DNA of 64,000 nt from Methyloglobulus sp. (GTDB lineage: Bacteria; Pseudomonadota; Gammaproteobacteria; Methylococcales; Methylomonadaceae): the NCBI GenBank assembly GCA_013141505.1, contig JABFQX010000031.1:56548-120547 (forward strand), in the 5' to 3' direction. Below are positions 28,388 through 36,307 of the stretch, piece after piece (within the stretch, counting starts at the first letter, position 1; each line of letters starts with the position of its first letter). Under the pieces are notes generated by a model that was not told the origin of the DNA, did not search any database, and was given only the letters and a program-made list of their open reading frames with translations. The translations under genes were made by a program, and so were the position numbers.

Positions 28388-29029
28388 ATGGCAAGCATTT
28401 TGAACGTTCAAGATCACCGCAAGCAATCGGTGCTTACCTTAATCGCCGTATCAACCGTTACTTCGCTATTAACGGCATTGCTCTTATTGGCCTATGTTTT
28501 ACCAGCCTACTACGGTATTGATCCTGTAGGTTGGGGGGCAAAATTAGGCATTATTGGTAGAGCCACGCCGCTCGGGACGGTGGTTGTTACCCATACTGCC
28601 CCTTCGCCCTCGCAACCAGCGGCGCAAATAGCAAACCCTGTTAATACCGCGGCATCGGCGGCGGTGCCACAAATAGATGATCCTTTGGCCGTACGCCAAG
28701 ATACAGTTGAGTTAACCATTCCCGCGAGACAAAGCCTTGATTACCGGCTGGCAATGGAGCGCGATTACGACCTGGATTACCACTGGGCGGCAAAGGGCGG
28801 AAAACTGACTACCGAATTGCGCGGGGAATCGGACGATGGCAATGTGCCCAGTAAAACCTTTGCCGCGCTAAAAAATAGTGATACTGGGAAGGGCTTTTTT
28901 ATCATCCCTTTCAATGGCAAATTTGGCTGGCATTGGCAAAATAAAACCGACCAAACGGTAACCCTGCGTTTACATACCAAAGGGCATTATCAAATTGTCG
29001 GGCAAATCAATACTGAAAAGCCAAAGTAG
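28388..29029 (+). CDS. Membrane-anchored periplasmic protein ('transmembrane anchor protein' type)
   Basis: A 213-residue protein with one N-terminal transmembrane helix at about residues 16-40 ('SLLTALLLLAYVLPAYYGID'), a Pro/Ala linker and a C-terminal periplasmic domain with 'IPARQSLDYRLAMERDYDLD', 'YHWAAKGGKLTTELRGES' and 'GKFGWHWQNKTDQTVTLRL'. I recall proteins of this type annotated only as 'transmembrane anchor protein'; function unknown. It stands between the two paralogous His-first genes, which suggests the three belong together. Confidence 0.75.
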   Translation: MASILNVQDHRKQSVLTLIAVSTVTSLLTALLLLAYVLPAYYGIDPVGWGAKLGIIGRATPLGTVVVTHTAPSPSQPAAQIANPVNTAASAAVPQIDDPLAVRQDTVELTIPARQSLDYRLAMERDYDLDYHWAAKGGKLTTELRGESDDGNVPSKTFAALKNSDTGKGFFIIPFNGKFGWHWQNKTDQTVTLRLHTKGHYQIVGQINTEKPK

Positions 29030-29081
29030 CCATTAGGGGATGTTTTTTATTATTCACGACCAAAATAATGAGGATTTAAAA

Positions 29082-29534
29082 ATGAATGTTTTAAGATTGA
29101 CAACGCTAGTGGGTTTATTGGCAATGATGGGGTTTTCAAGCGTGGCATCCGCCCACACGTATGGGGGAACACTGAAAGCGCCTAAGGCGGCAATGCCGGG
29201 GCCGACCGATAAGTTTTACATTGTGTGTGCACCGGGTACGGCCTCTTTGGAATATTATATTTCGCGTACTGCACCTGCTGCCGGAACACTCAAACTTCAA
29301 ATAAAAGAGACCAATCACGCTGCGAGTGTAACTACTAATGGGACAAAGGGAACATTGAGTCCAGTAATCACTTTCCCGGCAACAGCGGGCGCTCACAGTT
29401 TTAGCGTCAGTAAAAGTCCTGTTACCGCAGCGGGTACGGCTTATTACACCGCATACATAACCTGTTATGATGCCTATGGCGTCCATCAGGATAGTGACCA
29501 ATCCCAATCAGTGACCTATACCCAAAACCAATAA
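29082..29534 (+). CDS. Small His-first secreted protein, copy 2
   Basis: The ATG at 29082 (after GAGGATTT) gives 150 residues with a signal peptide ending 'SVASA' and a mature start 'HTYGGTLKAP'. It differs from copy 1 mainly in the signal peptide, at a few residues such as 'IVCAPGT' and 'YITCYDAYG', and by one inserted Thr. The near identity in the centre and in the 3' flank points to a recent duplication or gene conversion. The track's earlier start at 29040 lacks a ribosome site. Confidence 0.8.
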   Translation: MNVLRLTTLVGLLAMMGFSSVASAHTYGGTLKAPKAAMPGPTDKFYIVCAPGTASLEYYISRTAPAAGTLKLQIKETNHAASVTTNGTKGTLSPVITFPATAGAHSFSVSKSPVTAAGTAYYTAYITCYDAYGVHQDSDQSQSVTYTQNQ

Positions 29535-29556
29535 TCGCTTGATTTAGTTGGGTAGG

Positions 29557-29587
29557 GTGGGCAACGCTTTTTTTGCCCACCTTTATT
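29557..29587 (+). terminator. Hairpin terminator after His-first protein copy 2
   Basis: 'GTGGGCAACGCTTTTTTTGCCCAC' followed by CTTTATT; the stem is shorter than in copy 1 because the loop has been replaced by a T run. Confidence 0.65.
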
Positions 29588-29617
29588 GTTTGTGCCAGAC
29601 TGGGGTATGTTGCCCGT

Positions 29618-29695
29618 CTGTAAGGTTTCACGTTGGTGAGGGTCAATTTTGCGGTTTATGGATTGTAAAAAAATGTGAGGAACGGGGTTTAAACC
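29618..29695. repeat. Direct repeat, left copy flanking vapBC
   Basis: Contains 'AAGGTTTCACGTTGGTGA' and 'TGTAAAAAAATGTGAGGAAC'; the matching copy lies at 30544-30619 ('AAGGTTTCACATTGGTGA', 'TGTAAAAAACGTGAGGAAC'). The pair encloses the MITE-like element and the toxin-antitoxin genes. Confidence 0.65.
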
Positions 29696-29840
29696 CAATG
29701 CCGATAAGTTAAGGCTTAAATGGTGATAGTGTCATTCCGAAGAAGCAACGCGACTGAGGAATCTTTTGCGCTTGAGATTTCTCCCGCTGGTCGAAATGAC
29801 AACAACCATCATTAACTTAACGGCATTGGGTTTAAACCCC
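29684..29840. mobile_element. MITE-like element with 29-base inverted ends
   Basis: The ends 'GGGGTTTAAACCCAATGCCG' and its complement 'CGGCATTGGGTTTAAACCCC', extended by (A/T)TAAGTTAA, match in 28 of 29 positions. Inside is a 'GTCATTCCGAAGAAGC' to 'GTCGAAATGAC' inverted pair of a type common in bacterial intergenic repeats. About 157 bases, no coding potential. Confidence 0.8.
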
Positions 29841-29924
29841 TTCCCGCGTAAAAGGAAAAATCGGTTTTTATATAGCAAAATGCAATGTATATTATATATG
29901 TCATAAATATATAAGGAGCTAATT

Positions 29925-30161
29925 ATGCAACGCACACAAATATACCTTACCGACGAAGAGCAAGCCGCTATCAAGAACATCAGTATACGTAGCGGCACTA
30001 GCCAAAGTGCGTTGATACGTAAGGCAATTGACCAATTTATTGCCTTAAACACAACAGGCGACAAGGCCAATAAACGCCTTGGTGCTTTTGGCCTTTGGCA
30101 AGACCACGAAAACCTGCCCGATTTGGCTGAAATACGTGCAGAAGAACGTTTCACCGAATGA
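29925..30161 (+). CDS. vapB: Ribbon-helix-helix antitoxin (VapB/CopG-like)
   Basis: The 78-residue protein begins 'MQRTQIYLTDEEQAAIKNIS', a ribbon-helix-helix DNA-binding fold, followed by a C-terminal tail ('RAEERFTE') that should bind and block the toxin. The stop overlaps the toxin ATG by four bases, the usual coupling. It probably autorepresses the operon with the toxin bound. Confidence 0.88.
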   Translation: MQRTQIYLTDEEQAAIKNISIRSGTSQSALIRKAIDQFIALNTTGDKANKRLGAFGLWQDHENLPDLAEIRAEERFTE

Positions 30162-30538
30162 GTGGCTTACTGATTGATACCGACGTGCTGATTGATTTTT
30201 TACGCGGCTTGGCACCGGCCAAAGAATTTATTGCCTGCTTGCCGGAGCAAGCCTACATCTCGGCAATTACCATTGCCGAACTGCATGTCGGGGTAAGGAA
30301 CGGTAAAGAACGCGCTGCGTTGACTGAGTTTTTAGATACGCTGGAAGCCATTGCTTTAGATGCCGAATTGGCGGCAGAAGGCGGTTTGCTGAGACGGGAT
30401 TATGGCAAAAGCCACGGCGTTGGTTTGAACGATGCCTTGATAGCCGCGACCGCAATCAAAAAGCGTTTGCAATTGGTGACGTTAAATGAAAAGCATTATC
30501 CGATGGTGAAAAACCTGTTGATGCCTTATTTGAAGTAG
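30158..30538 (+). CDS. vapC: PIN-domain toxin VapC
   Basis: A 126-residue PIN ribonuclease: the first acidic residue in 'LLIDTDVLIDFLRG', the Glu in 'ITIAELHVGVRNG' and the later Asp in 'GVGLNDALIAATAI' are all present, so it should be active. VapC toxins cleave RNA, often initiator tRNA or rRNA. The cassette has direct repeats on both sides. Confidence 0.9.
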   Translation: MSGLLIDTDVLIDFLRGLAPAKEFIACLPEQAYISAITIAELHVGVRNGKERAALTEFLDTLEAIALDAELAAEGGLLRRDYGKSHGVGLNDALIAATAIKKRLQLVTLNEKHYPMVKNLLMPYLK

Positions 30539-30543
30539 CGATT

Positions 30544-30619
30544 CTGCAAGGTTTCACATTGGTGAAGTCCAGTCTTGCTGTTCATGGTTTGTAAAAAACG
30601 TGAGGAACAGGGTTCAAGC
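30544..30619. repeat. Direct repeat, right copy flanking vapBC
   Basis: Starts six bases after the vapC stop and matches the copy at 29618-29695 in order and spacing of its blocks. A short relative ('GTTTCACATTGGTG') is also found at 35953. Confidence 0.65.
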
Positions 30620-30670
30620 CCTGCCCCGCGTGAGTAAAACGCACAAACCGGCGCAAATAATAACTTGAGC

Positions 30671-30695
30671 CGGACGGGTTATGTTAACCCGTCCG
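30671..30695. repeat. Short palindromic repeat (family C)
   Basis: 'CGGACGGGTTATGTTAACCC' continuing GTCCG is a 25-base palindrome; relatives occur at 42899 ('CGAACGGGTCAGGTTAACCC') and 46772. Family-A-like 'TTCGGCTCCGCTCAGCC' sequence follows to about 30790, inside the 383-base gap between vapC and the first DUF4266 gene, which otherwise holds no gene. Confidence 0.7.
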
Positions 30696-30921
30696 CAACG
30701 TTTTCGTCGGCTGAACATTTTCCGTTGGTTGAGCGGAGTCGAAACCAACAATTCGCTTCGGCTCCGCTCAGCCAACGGTTCTTGTAACCTGAAGGTCATA
30801 AATGTCTTTTGGCATAACCTAACGTTATTGGAATGAAAAATACGTCGTGCATAACCCGTTTTGCAAAGACATAAAATAATAAGGCTTAGGATATGGCTAT
30901 TGAAAACAATGAGGAGTACCT

Positions 30922-31146
30922 ATGAAACTGATTAAAATAACAACAACAGGGTTGTGGCTATTGTTTGCCCTAATGCTCACCGCCTGCGCCCCAGTACAAC
31001 CCTGGGAACGCGGCAACCTTGCCAAGCCGCAAATGGCACTTGACCCATATCCGCTGCAAAGTGCGCTCAGGGCGCATAACTATGGCAGCCGCGAGGCGGC
31101 GGCAGGCGGCAATGCCGCGCAAGGGGGCGGTTGTGGTTGTTATTAA
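30922..31146 (+). CDS. DUF4266 lipoprotein, copy 1
   Basis: The 74-residue precursor has a lipobox 'MLTACAPVQPWERG', so the mature protein starts at a lipidated Cys and is only about 50 residues: 'PWERGNLAKPQMALDPYPL' then 'NYGSREAAAGGNAAQGGG' and the ending CGCY. This is the DUF4266 pattern, with the conserved Gly/Cys tail. A GAGGAG site precedes the ATG. The last 14 bases overlap the GTG start of the DUF3570 gene, and the codons for GGGCGC form its ribosome site. DUF4266 and DUF3570 genes are commonly neighbours; function unknown. Confidence 0.92.
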   Translation: MKLIKITTTGLWLLFALMLTACAPVQPWERGNLAKPQMALDPYPLQSALRAHNYGSREAAAGGNAAQGGGCGCY

Positions 31147-34132
31147 ATATTCCAAAACCGTAGGGTACGCTTCGCGTACCGACGAGAAAAGGCTGGGATT
31201 TAAAAAACGGTACGCGAAGCGTACCCTACAGGCTCCAGTTGGAGAGGGCTGGGGTGAAGAGAATGCAACCAAGAATCCATTTCCTTACCTTCCGATTAGG
31301 GAAGGGAGTGTCAGGGTATCGTTACATGCCTTGACCACAGCCGCCCTGGTGTTGCCGGGCTTGTTGTCGCCGGTATCGGCCTATGCCACCGAAGGCGACG
31401 AAGTGGATTTCCAGTACAGCCATTATCAGGAAGGCGCAAGAAATATCAGTAATGGCGATTTTGTTGCAAATGGGGCGGTGGTTAAGTTAAAAAGCGCTAA
31501 CCCTATTGAAGTGGATAGCCTGCATGGCAGCGCCAGAGTAAGTTTGACCGATAGGGTCAAATTTGCTTTTAATTACATTCAGGATACCTGGGGGGGGGCT
31601 ACCCCCGTTTCGACGTTGCCAGAAGCATATGCGGGTAATAATATCCTCAATCAGAATGGAATTACCACAGGTGCGTCGCCGATTGTTGCCGTTGGCCCCT
31701 TGTTTTTGGATGCAAAATTTAACCCGATACTGGGTGAACTCACTGGCGAAACCGACCCTATTACCCTTGAAGATATTTATAAGTACACCAAAAACACCCA
31801 GCTTAGCCATACCATGGCGACCGCCTCGCCAGAAACCCGCAAGCAGGGCGATTTTAAACTCAGTTACGACTGGGACACCGCCTCTGCCAGCGTAGGCGGT
31901 GGCATTTCGGTAGAAAACGATTATGAATCCCGCTTTGGCAACGTGGGGGCGCGTTTCGATTTTAACCAGAAACAGACGAGCCTGAATGTCGATTTAAGCT
32001 ATACCAACAGCGACACCAACGCGATACTCGATCATGATTCTTATACCAATACGCAATACCTTAAAGATGATGGCATCGTCTACAGGGAACTGCCTTATGG
32101 TCAGATTGATACTTTGAAAGGTGTGGTTGACGCCAAACGTATACAAGGCAATCGCCAAGACTGGTCCACCCATCTCGGGTTGACGCAAGTCATCAACCAA
32201 GATGCCCTGTTCAGTGCTGATTTTAGTTATACCCGCAGTACCGGTTACATGGCAAACCCATACAAAGGGGTGTCCGTTATTTTTATAGACCCAGAGCAAC
32301 AAGATACTGCTCCGCCAAATGGTTATGTAGGGAATCTTAAAACGTTATTGGAACAACGGCCAGGTGTCCGTAACCAGTACAATGTCGGGGGGCGTTATGT
32401 GCAATACATTAAACCGCTGGATGCCGCCTTGCATTTCGACTACCGTTTTTCAGCCGATGATTGGGGTATCCATGCCCATACTTTTGAAGCCGATTGGGTA
32501 CAGCCTGTCGGTAGCGGCTGGACGGTGACGCCACGGGTGCGTTATTACTCGCAAGATGCCGCCAATTTTTATACCCCTTGGTTAGTGTCAGAGCAAGCGT
32601 TTTCTAAGACTGCCCTTGATGGCAATGGCAATACCATAGCATTCGGGAGTGATGGGAAAGAATATTCGCAAGTATTCGATCCAAATACCTTAGCGTTGAA
32701 TTACCTAGATTCTAAAGGTAATTTAAAACCCGCTTCCGTTAAGATCGTGACGGATAAAAATGTCTGGTTCGACCCCAAAAAATTACCGGCAAATTATTCC
32801 AGTGACCATCGTTTGTCCGGTTTCGGTACGCTTAGCGGCGGGGTAACGGTTGAAAAACAATTTGCCAAAGGCGTGACGATGGATTTGGGCTTTGAGTATT
32901 ACACCCATCAGGGCGGCTTGAAAATAGGCGGCGGAGGCGAGGGCAGCTATGCCGATTTTGATTATTGGGTAGCGAATGCGGCCTTAAAAGTCAACCTGGA
33001 GGCCTTGGCGCTGGGCGGTGGCAGCAATTCTAAAGAACACGCCGGTCATGAGCATCATAACCACGGTGTCCATGCCCCCGCCGGGGTGATGTTTGACCAC
33101 ATGTTGCCAGCGGGTAAGTTTATGGTCGGTTACCGCTATATGTGGAACAGCCAAAGCGGCAACCTGCTGAACGGCACTGGCGCGGTAAACGACGCAATGA
33201 CCAAGACGAACGGCTGCGGTGGCGATCCTTGCTATTTAGCGGCTCACAGCATGGCCATGAGCATGCACATGCTCGACTTAATGTATGCCCCGACCGACTG
33301 GCTGACTTTGATGCTGATGCCGCAGTTTACTGACATGAACATGTCCATGAGAGCACTCGATGGCGTGCGGGCTCCAGACCTAACTACCCTTAATTTGCGT
33401 GGGCATTTTGTGCACCATCTGCAAAACGAACATGAAACCGGCGGTATCGGCGATCTGGGGATGTATGCTTTATTTAAAGTGTTCGATGACGGGATGCATC
33501 ATGTCCATGCCACGGCCGGGTTAAGTGCGCCGACTGGCGATGTAGATATCCAATTCCGTAGGGCCCATCAACTCGATGGTGGCTTTATGGATTACGGGAT
33601 GCAACTGGGCAGCGGCACCTGGGATTTCAAGCCCAGCTTGACTTACACCGGCCATATCAATGATTTCTCCTGGGGCGCGCAAGCCAACGGTATTGTTCGC
33701 ATGGAAGATCACAATAAATCCGGCTACCGCTTGGGCGATATGTTCCAAGGCACGGCATGGGGTGCTTACAATTTGACCAACTGGCTGACGGCTTCCGTGC
33801 GGGGCATGTATACCGTGCAAGGTGCAATTAAAGGTCAGTTTAATGGCTCTGCGGGCGGCCAATTTATTGACCATACTACGACTGACGAACTTGGAAATGT
33901 AAACGACGTTAATAGTAGCATCCTCAAATTCGCCCCGAACGACTACTCGCAAAACTCCGGCGGACGCTACTGGGATGTCGGCTTCGGCCTAAGCGCAATG
34001 GTGCCCGGCGATGGTTTGTTAGGCGGTAACCGCGTCAGCGTGGAATGGCTGCAACCGGTCTACACTGATGTCAACGGTTACCAGCTTGACCGAGACGGCG
34101 CGTTGTCGGCGACGTGGAGCGTGGCGTTTTAA
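31133..34132 (+). CDS. DUF3570 outer-membrane protein fused to a Met/His-rich barrel, copy 1
   Basis: I place the start at the GTG at 31133, inside the DUF4266 gene; no usable start codon exists between the repeat and the signal-peptide core ('LTTAALVLPGLLSPVSAYA'). The mature 'EGDEVDFQYSHYQEG' opens a DUF3570 region of about 540 residues with many amphipathic strands ('DTWGGATP', 'SPETRKQGDFKLSYDWD'). A His-rich linker ('KEHAGHEHHNHGVHAPAG') at about residue 630 leads to a second barrel-like domain of about 360 residues, with Met-dense strands ('AMSMHMLDLMYAP') and an aromatic C-terminus, 'ATWSVAF', ending in Phe as outer-membrane proteins do. Function unknown. Confidence 0.88.
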   Translation: MVVIKYSKTVGYASRTDEKRLGFKKRYAKRTLQAPVGEGWGEENATKNPFPYLPIREGSVRVSLHALTTAALVLPGLLSPVSAYATEGDEVDFQYSHYQEGARNISNGDFVANGAVVKLKSANPIEVDSLHGSARVSLTDRVKFAFNYIQDTWGGATPVSTLPEAYAGNNILNQNGITTGASPIVAVGPLFLDAKFNPILGELTGETDPITLEDIYKYTKNTQLSHTMATASPETRKQGDFKLSYDWDTASASVGGGISVENDYESRFGNVGARFDFNQKQTSLNVDLSYTNSDTNAILDHDSYTNTQYLKDDGIVYRELPYGQIDTLKGVVDAKRIQGNRQDWSTHLGLTQVINQDALFSADFSYTRSTGYMANPYKGVSVIFIDPEQQDTAPPNGYVGNLKTLLEQRPGVRNQYNVGGRYVQYIKPLDAALHFDYRFSADDWGIHAHTFEADWVQPVGSGWTVTPRVRYYSQDAANFYTPWLVSEQAFSKTALDGNGNTIAFGSDGKEYSQVFDPNTLALNYLDSKGNLKPASVKIVTDKNVWFDPKKLPANYSSDHRLSGFGTLSGGVTVEKQFAKGVTMDLGFEYYTHQGGLKIGGGGEGSYADFDYWVANAALKVNLEALALGGGSNSKEHAGHEHHNHGVHAPAGVMFDHMLPAGKFMVGYRYMWNSQSGNLLNGTGAVNDAMTKTNGCGGDPCYLAAHSMAMSMHMLDLMYAPTDWLTLMLMPQFTDMNMSMRALDGVRAPDLTTLNLRGHFVHHLQNEHETGGIGDLGMYALFKVFDDGMHHVHATAGLSAPTGDVDIQFRRAHQLDGGFMDYGMQLGSGTWDFKPSLTYTGHINDFSWGAQANGIVRMEDHNKSGYRLGDMFQGTAWGAYNLTNWLTASVRGMYTVQGAIKGQFNGSAGGQFIDHTTTDELGNVNDVNSSILKFAPNDYSQNSGGRYWDVGFGLSAMVPGDGLLGGNRVSVEWLQPVYTDVNGYQLDRDGALSATWSVAF
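31160..31229. repeat. Palindrome translated in the DUF3570 copy 1 N-terminus
   Basis: 'GTAGGGTACGCTTCGCGTAC' and its complement 'GTACGCGAAGCGTACCCTAC' lie 29 bases apart. It reads as part of the protein between the GTG start and the signal-peptide core, without a stop codon. Confidence 0.85.
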
Positions 34133-34247
34133 TGTCAATAAAGTTGTGTGCGTGGTTTGCCGTTATGTTGCCTGTTGTCGCGCTCATTTTGAAATCAATC
34201 ACCGATTATGTTTTCCTCTCTACAAGGAAGTAGACGTGCACCTCATA

Positions 34248-34278
34248 GCGGCGAACGCCATTCGCCGCTTTTTTTATT
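34248..34278 (+). terminator. Rho-independent terminator after DUF3570 copy 1
   Basis: 'GCGGCGAA-CGCCA-TTCGCCGC' followed by seven T and ATT. The overlapping ORF 34068-34310 is not a gene. Confidence 0.88.
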
Positions 34279-34348
34279 GCACGCATTGGGTATGCAAAAG
34301 CGAACCTTAAGCCATGTTATGGTTAACTTTTTCGTTTGGTAAAGTGTC

Positions 34349-35263
34349 ATGAATCACTATTTTCCTCAAGCAAATCGTTTTTTTGCACGAAATGGGAGCA
34401 TTTTTCTTCTGTTAGGCCATATCGGTTTAGCGGTTGCCCAGCCGCCTTCGGCAAGCGCCCCAGCAAATAATGGGCGTACCGCCCTGGTCACCAATGGCGG
34501 TCAAGGTGCTGAAATTCAGTTGGAAGTCCGGCAAATGCCACTGGCAAAAGTGCTGGATTCCGTCGCCAAGCAAACCAAGGTGCCGATCCATTATTCGGTG
34601 CTGCCGGAAGGCGTTATCACCGCCACATGTGTAGGGTCAGCTTTGAAACTGGTGCTGGAATGCCTACTTAACCGCAAGGCCGATTTGATCGTCCGTTATC
34701 CGAAAAAGGCGGATAAGTCGGCAAGCAACAGCCAAATCCTTGAAGCCTGGGTACTGGGTTCCAAACTGGAAGCCGCCATTACGCCCAGCGGCCTGTGTAC
34801 GGCGACCTCGGAAACGGGTTCAATGCGCTTAAGTCAACAAGAGGCGGAAATCGAAAGGGATGCCGACCAAAGCGGGGCTTTGCTGAAGTTGGCAAAATCC
34901 CAAAATGCCGACGAACGAACCAATGCTATCGGTGCTTTGCTTGCTATAGGGCGAGACGGCGACCCTGCCATTAAAGCCGCGTTGGAAGAAGCCTTGCATG
35001 ACCAGGATGCCAATGTCAGGTCGCAAGCCGTTTCTACATTTACCCACCGGGGTGACATCGACAAAGAAGAACAGTTGGCCGCCATCCGGGAAGCCATGCA
35101 AGACGAGTCTACCGATGTCAGGATGATGGCGGTGGACGGTATTGCCGATGATGTCGCCCTGTTGCAGCAGGCAGTCAACGATGAAGATGAAGTGATCAGG
35201 ACGTTGGCTCAAGAGAAATTGAATATCCTGATTGCAAATGGGGCAAAACAACCTGAGCAGTAA
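34349..35263 (+). CDS. HEAT-repeat protein with STN-like N-terminal domain
   Basis: The 304-residue protein has a probable signal peptide ending 'LGHIGLAVAQ', then a segment like the short secretin/TonB N-terminal (STN) domain ('EIQLEVRQMPLAKVLDSVAK', 'VPIHYSVLPEGVI'), then HEAT-type repeats in the last 130 residues ('KSQNADERTNAIGALLAIG', 'LHDQDANVRSQAVSTF', 'MQDESTDVRMMAVDGI'). Such modules bind other proteins, so a periplasmic scaffold for the neighbouring barrels is plausible. It sits between two DUF4266-DUF3570 pairs and 73 bases before the thioredoxin gene. Confidence 0.75.
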   Translation: MNHYFPQANRFFARNGSIFLLLGHIGLAVAQPPSASAPANNGRTALVTNGGQGAEIQLEVRQMPLAKVLDSVAKQTKVPIHYSVLPEGVITATCVGSALKLVLECLLNRKADLIVRYPKKADKSASNSQILEAWVLGSKLEAAITPSGLCTATSETGSMRLSQQEAEIERDADQSGALLKLAKSQNADERTNAIGALLAIGRDGDPAIKAALEEALHDQDANVRSQAVSTFTHRGDIDKEEQLAAIREAMQDESTDVRMMAVDGIADDVALLQQAVNDEDEVIRTLAQEKLNILIANGAKQPEQ

Positions 35264-35336
35264 GGAAATAAATCGTAACAAATTAACCTGTAAATTATTT
35301 TTTAAACCCAAGCGTCTATTTGAATAGGACTATATT

Positions 35337-35855
35337 ATGAAAAACCAACGTTACTTAACTATCGTTTCATTTCTGGCATTGCTGTGTGCAAACCAAGCGG
35401 CTACTGCCGTTGAAGCAGGCGGTGCTATGCCCGAATGTAAGCTCTCGCCTATCGGCGATAGCCAAAGTTCCGATCTCAGCCAATACAAAGGCCAAGTGCT
35501 GTATGTGGATTTTTGGGCTTCCTGGTGCGGGCCGTGCGCCAAATCGTTTCCATTCCTCAACGAAATGTCCGAGCAACTCAAAGGCCAAGGCTTGCAGGTT
35601 GTCGGTGTCAACCTGGATGAAAATCCCGATGAAGCCAAAGCCTTTCTCGCCAAATACCCGGCCAGTTTTACCGTGGCGGCGGATGTCAGCAAACAATGCG
35701 CCAAGGATTTTGGCGTAAAGGCCATGCCGTCTTCTTACATTATCGACCGCAAAGGCGTTGTCCATCATGTCCACCTTGGCTTCCGCCCTGGCGAAGCGAA
35801 AGAATTACGGGTGATGGTAGAGAAACTATTGGCTGAGAAAGTCGCAGGGCTGTAA
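35337..35855 (+). CDS. TlpA-like periplasmic thioredoxin of the DUF3570 island
   Basis: The 172 residues have a signal peptide ('LLCANQAATAVEAGG') and a thioredoxin fold with active site 'FWASWCGPCAKSFPFLNEM' and the cis-Pro region 'GVKAMPSSYIIDRKG'. It differs from the gene at 4197 in having the canonical WCGPC. A TlpA-like thioredoxin next to DUF4266 and DUF3570 is a recurrent association that I recall; it may reduce the Cys of the DUF4266 GGGCGC tail. The inference is from context only. Confidence 0.88.
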   Translation: MKNQRYLTIVSFLALLCANQAATAVEAGGAMPECKLSPIGDSQSSDLSQYKGQVLYVDFWASWCGPCAKSFPFLNEMSEQLKGQGLQVVGVNLDENPDEAKAFLAKYPASFTVAADVSKQCAKDFGVKAMPSSYIIDRKGVVHHVHLGFRPGEAKELRVMVEKLLAEKVAGL

Positions 35856-35934
35856 GACACACGGCTTTACAAAAACATAAGGCAACGGAATAGCCTGATA
35901 AAAACAAGAGAAAAAACGGGTGCCAGACGGGGCA

Positions 35935-35951
35935 TGTTGCCCCGTCTTTAT
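35935..35951 (+). terminator. Possible terminator after the thioredoxin gene
   Basis: 'GACGGGGCATGTTGCCCCGTC' (hairpin from about 35936, extending to 35946 with a small loop) is followed by TTTATG. The T run is short. Related sequence occurs at 29595. Confidence 0.5.
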
Positions 35952-36082
35952 GTTTCACATTGGTGTAAACTCCATCCCGCTTGATTTTCACTTAGGTAAA
36001 GTTCTAAAACTGGCAAAGCATCGTCTTTGTAAAACCAATAACCTATGGAAAGGCCAATAAAAATAAATAAGAGGTAGCACAC

Positions 36083-36307
36083 ATGAACGTATGCAAAGTG
36101 ACAGTAAAAATGCTTTTTTTAATGATGGGAATAATGCTAACCGCCTGCACCACGGTGCAGCCGTGGGAACGCGGCAACCTGGCCAAGCCACAAATGGCGT
36201 TAGACCCGTACCCGATGCAAAGCAGCTTACGGGCGCACAATTACGGTAGCCGCGAAGCGGCGGCAGGAGGCAATGCGGCGCAAGGGGGCGGTTGTGGCTG
36301 TTATTAA
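36083..36307 (+). CDS. DUF4266 lipoprotein, copy 2
   Basis: The 74-residue precursor has lipobox 'MLTACTTVQPWERG' and the same mature sequence as copy 1 except for a few residues ('PYPMQSSLRAHNYG'), ending GGGCGCY. The signal peptides of the three copies differ much more than the mature parts, so the mature peptide is under strong constraint. GAGGTAG precedes the ATG. It overlaps the next gene's GTG by 14 bases. Confidence 0.92.
   Translation: MNVCKVTVKMLFLMMGIMLTACTTVQPWERGNLAKPQMALDPYPMQSSLRAHNYGSREAAAGGNAAQGGGCGCY

Noticed and set aside
28031-29507. Matching minus-strand ORFs (82 and 123 aa) opposite the two His-first genes
   Set aside because: They resemble each other only because the sense genes are duplicates; no start sites or family.
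30607-30625. GGGTTCAAGCCCTG as the T-arm of a tRNA
   Set aside because: No acceptor stem, anticodon arm or CCA end around it; it is part of the direct repeat. I found no tRNA gene in the window.
34068-34310. ORF overlapping the end of DUF3570 copy 1
   Set aside because: Shadow frame that runs through the terminator at 34248-34278.
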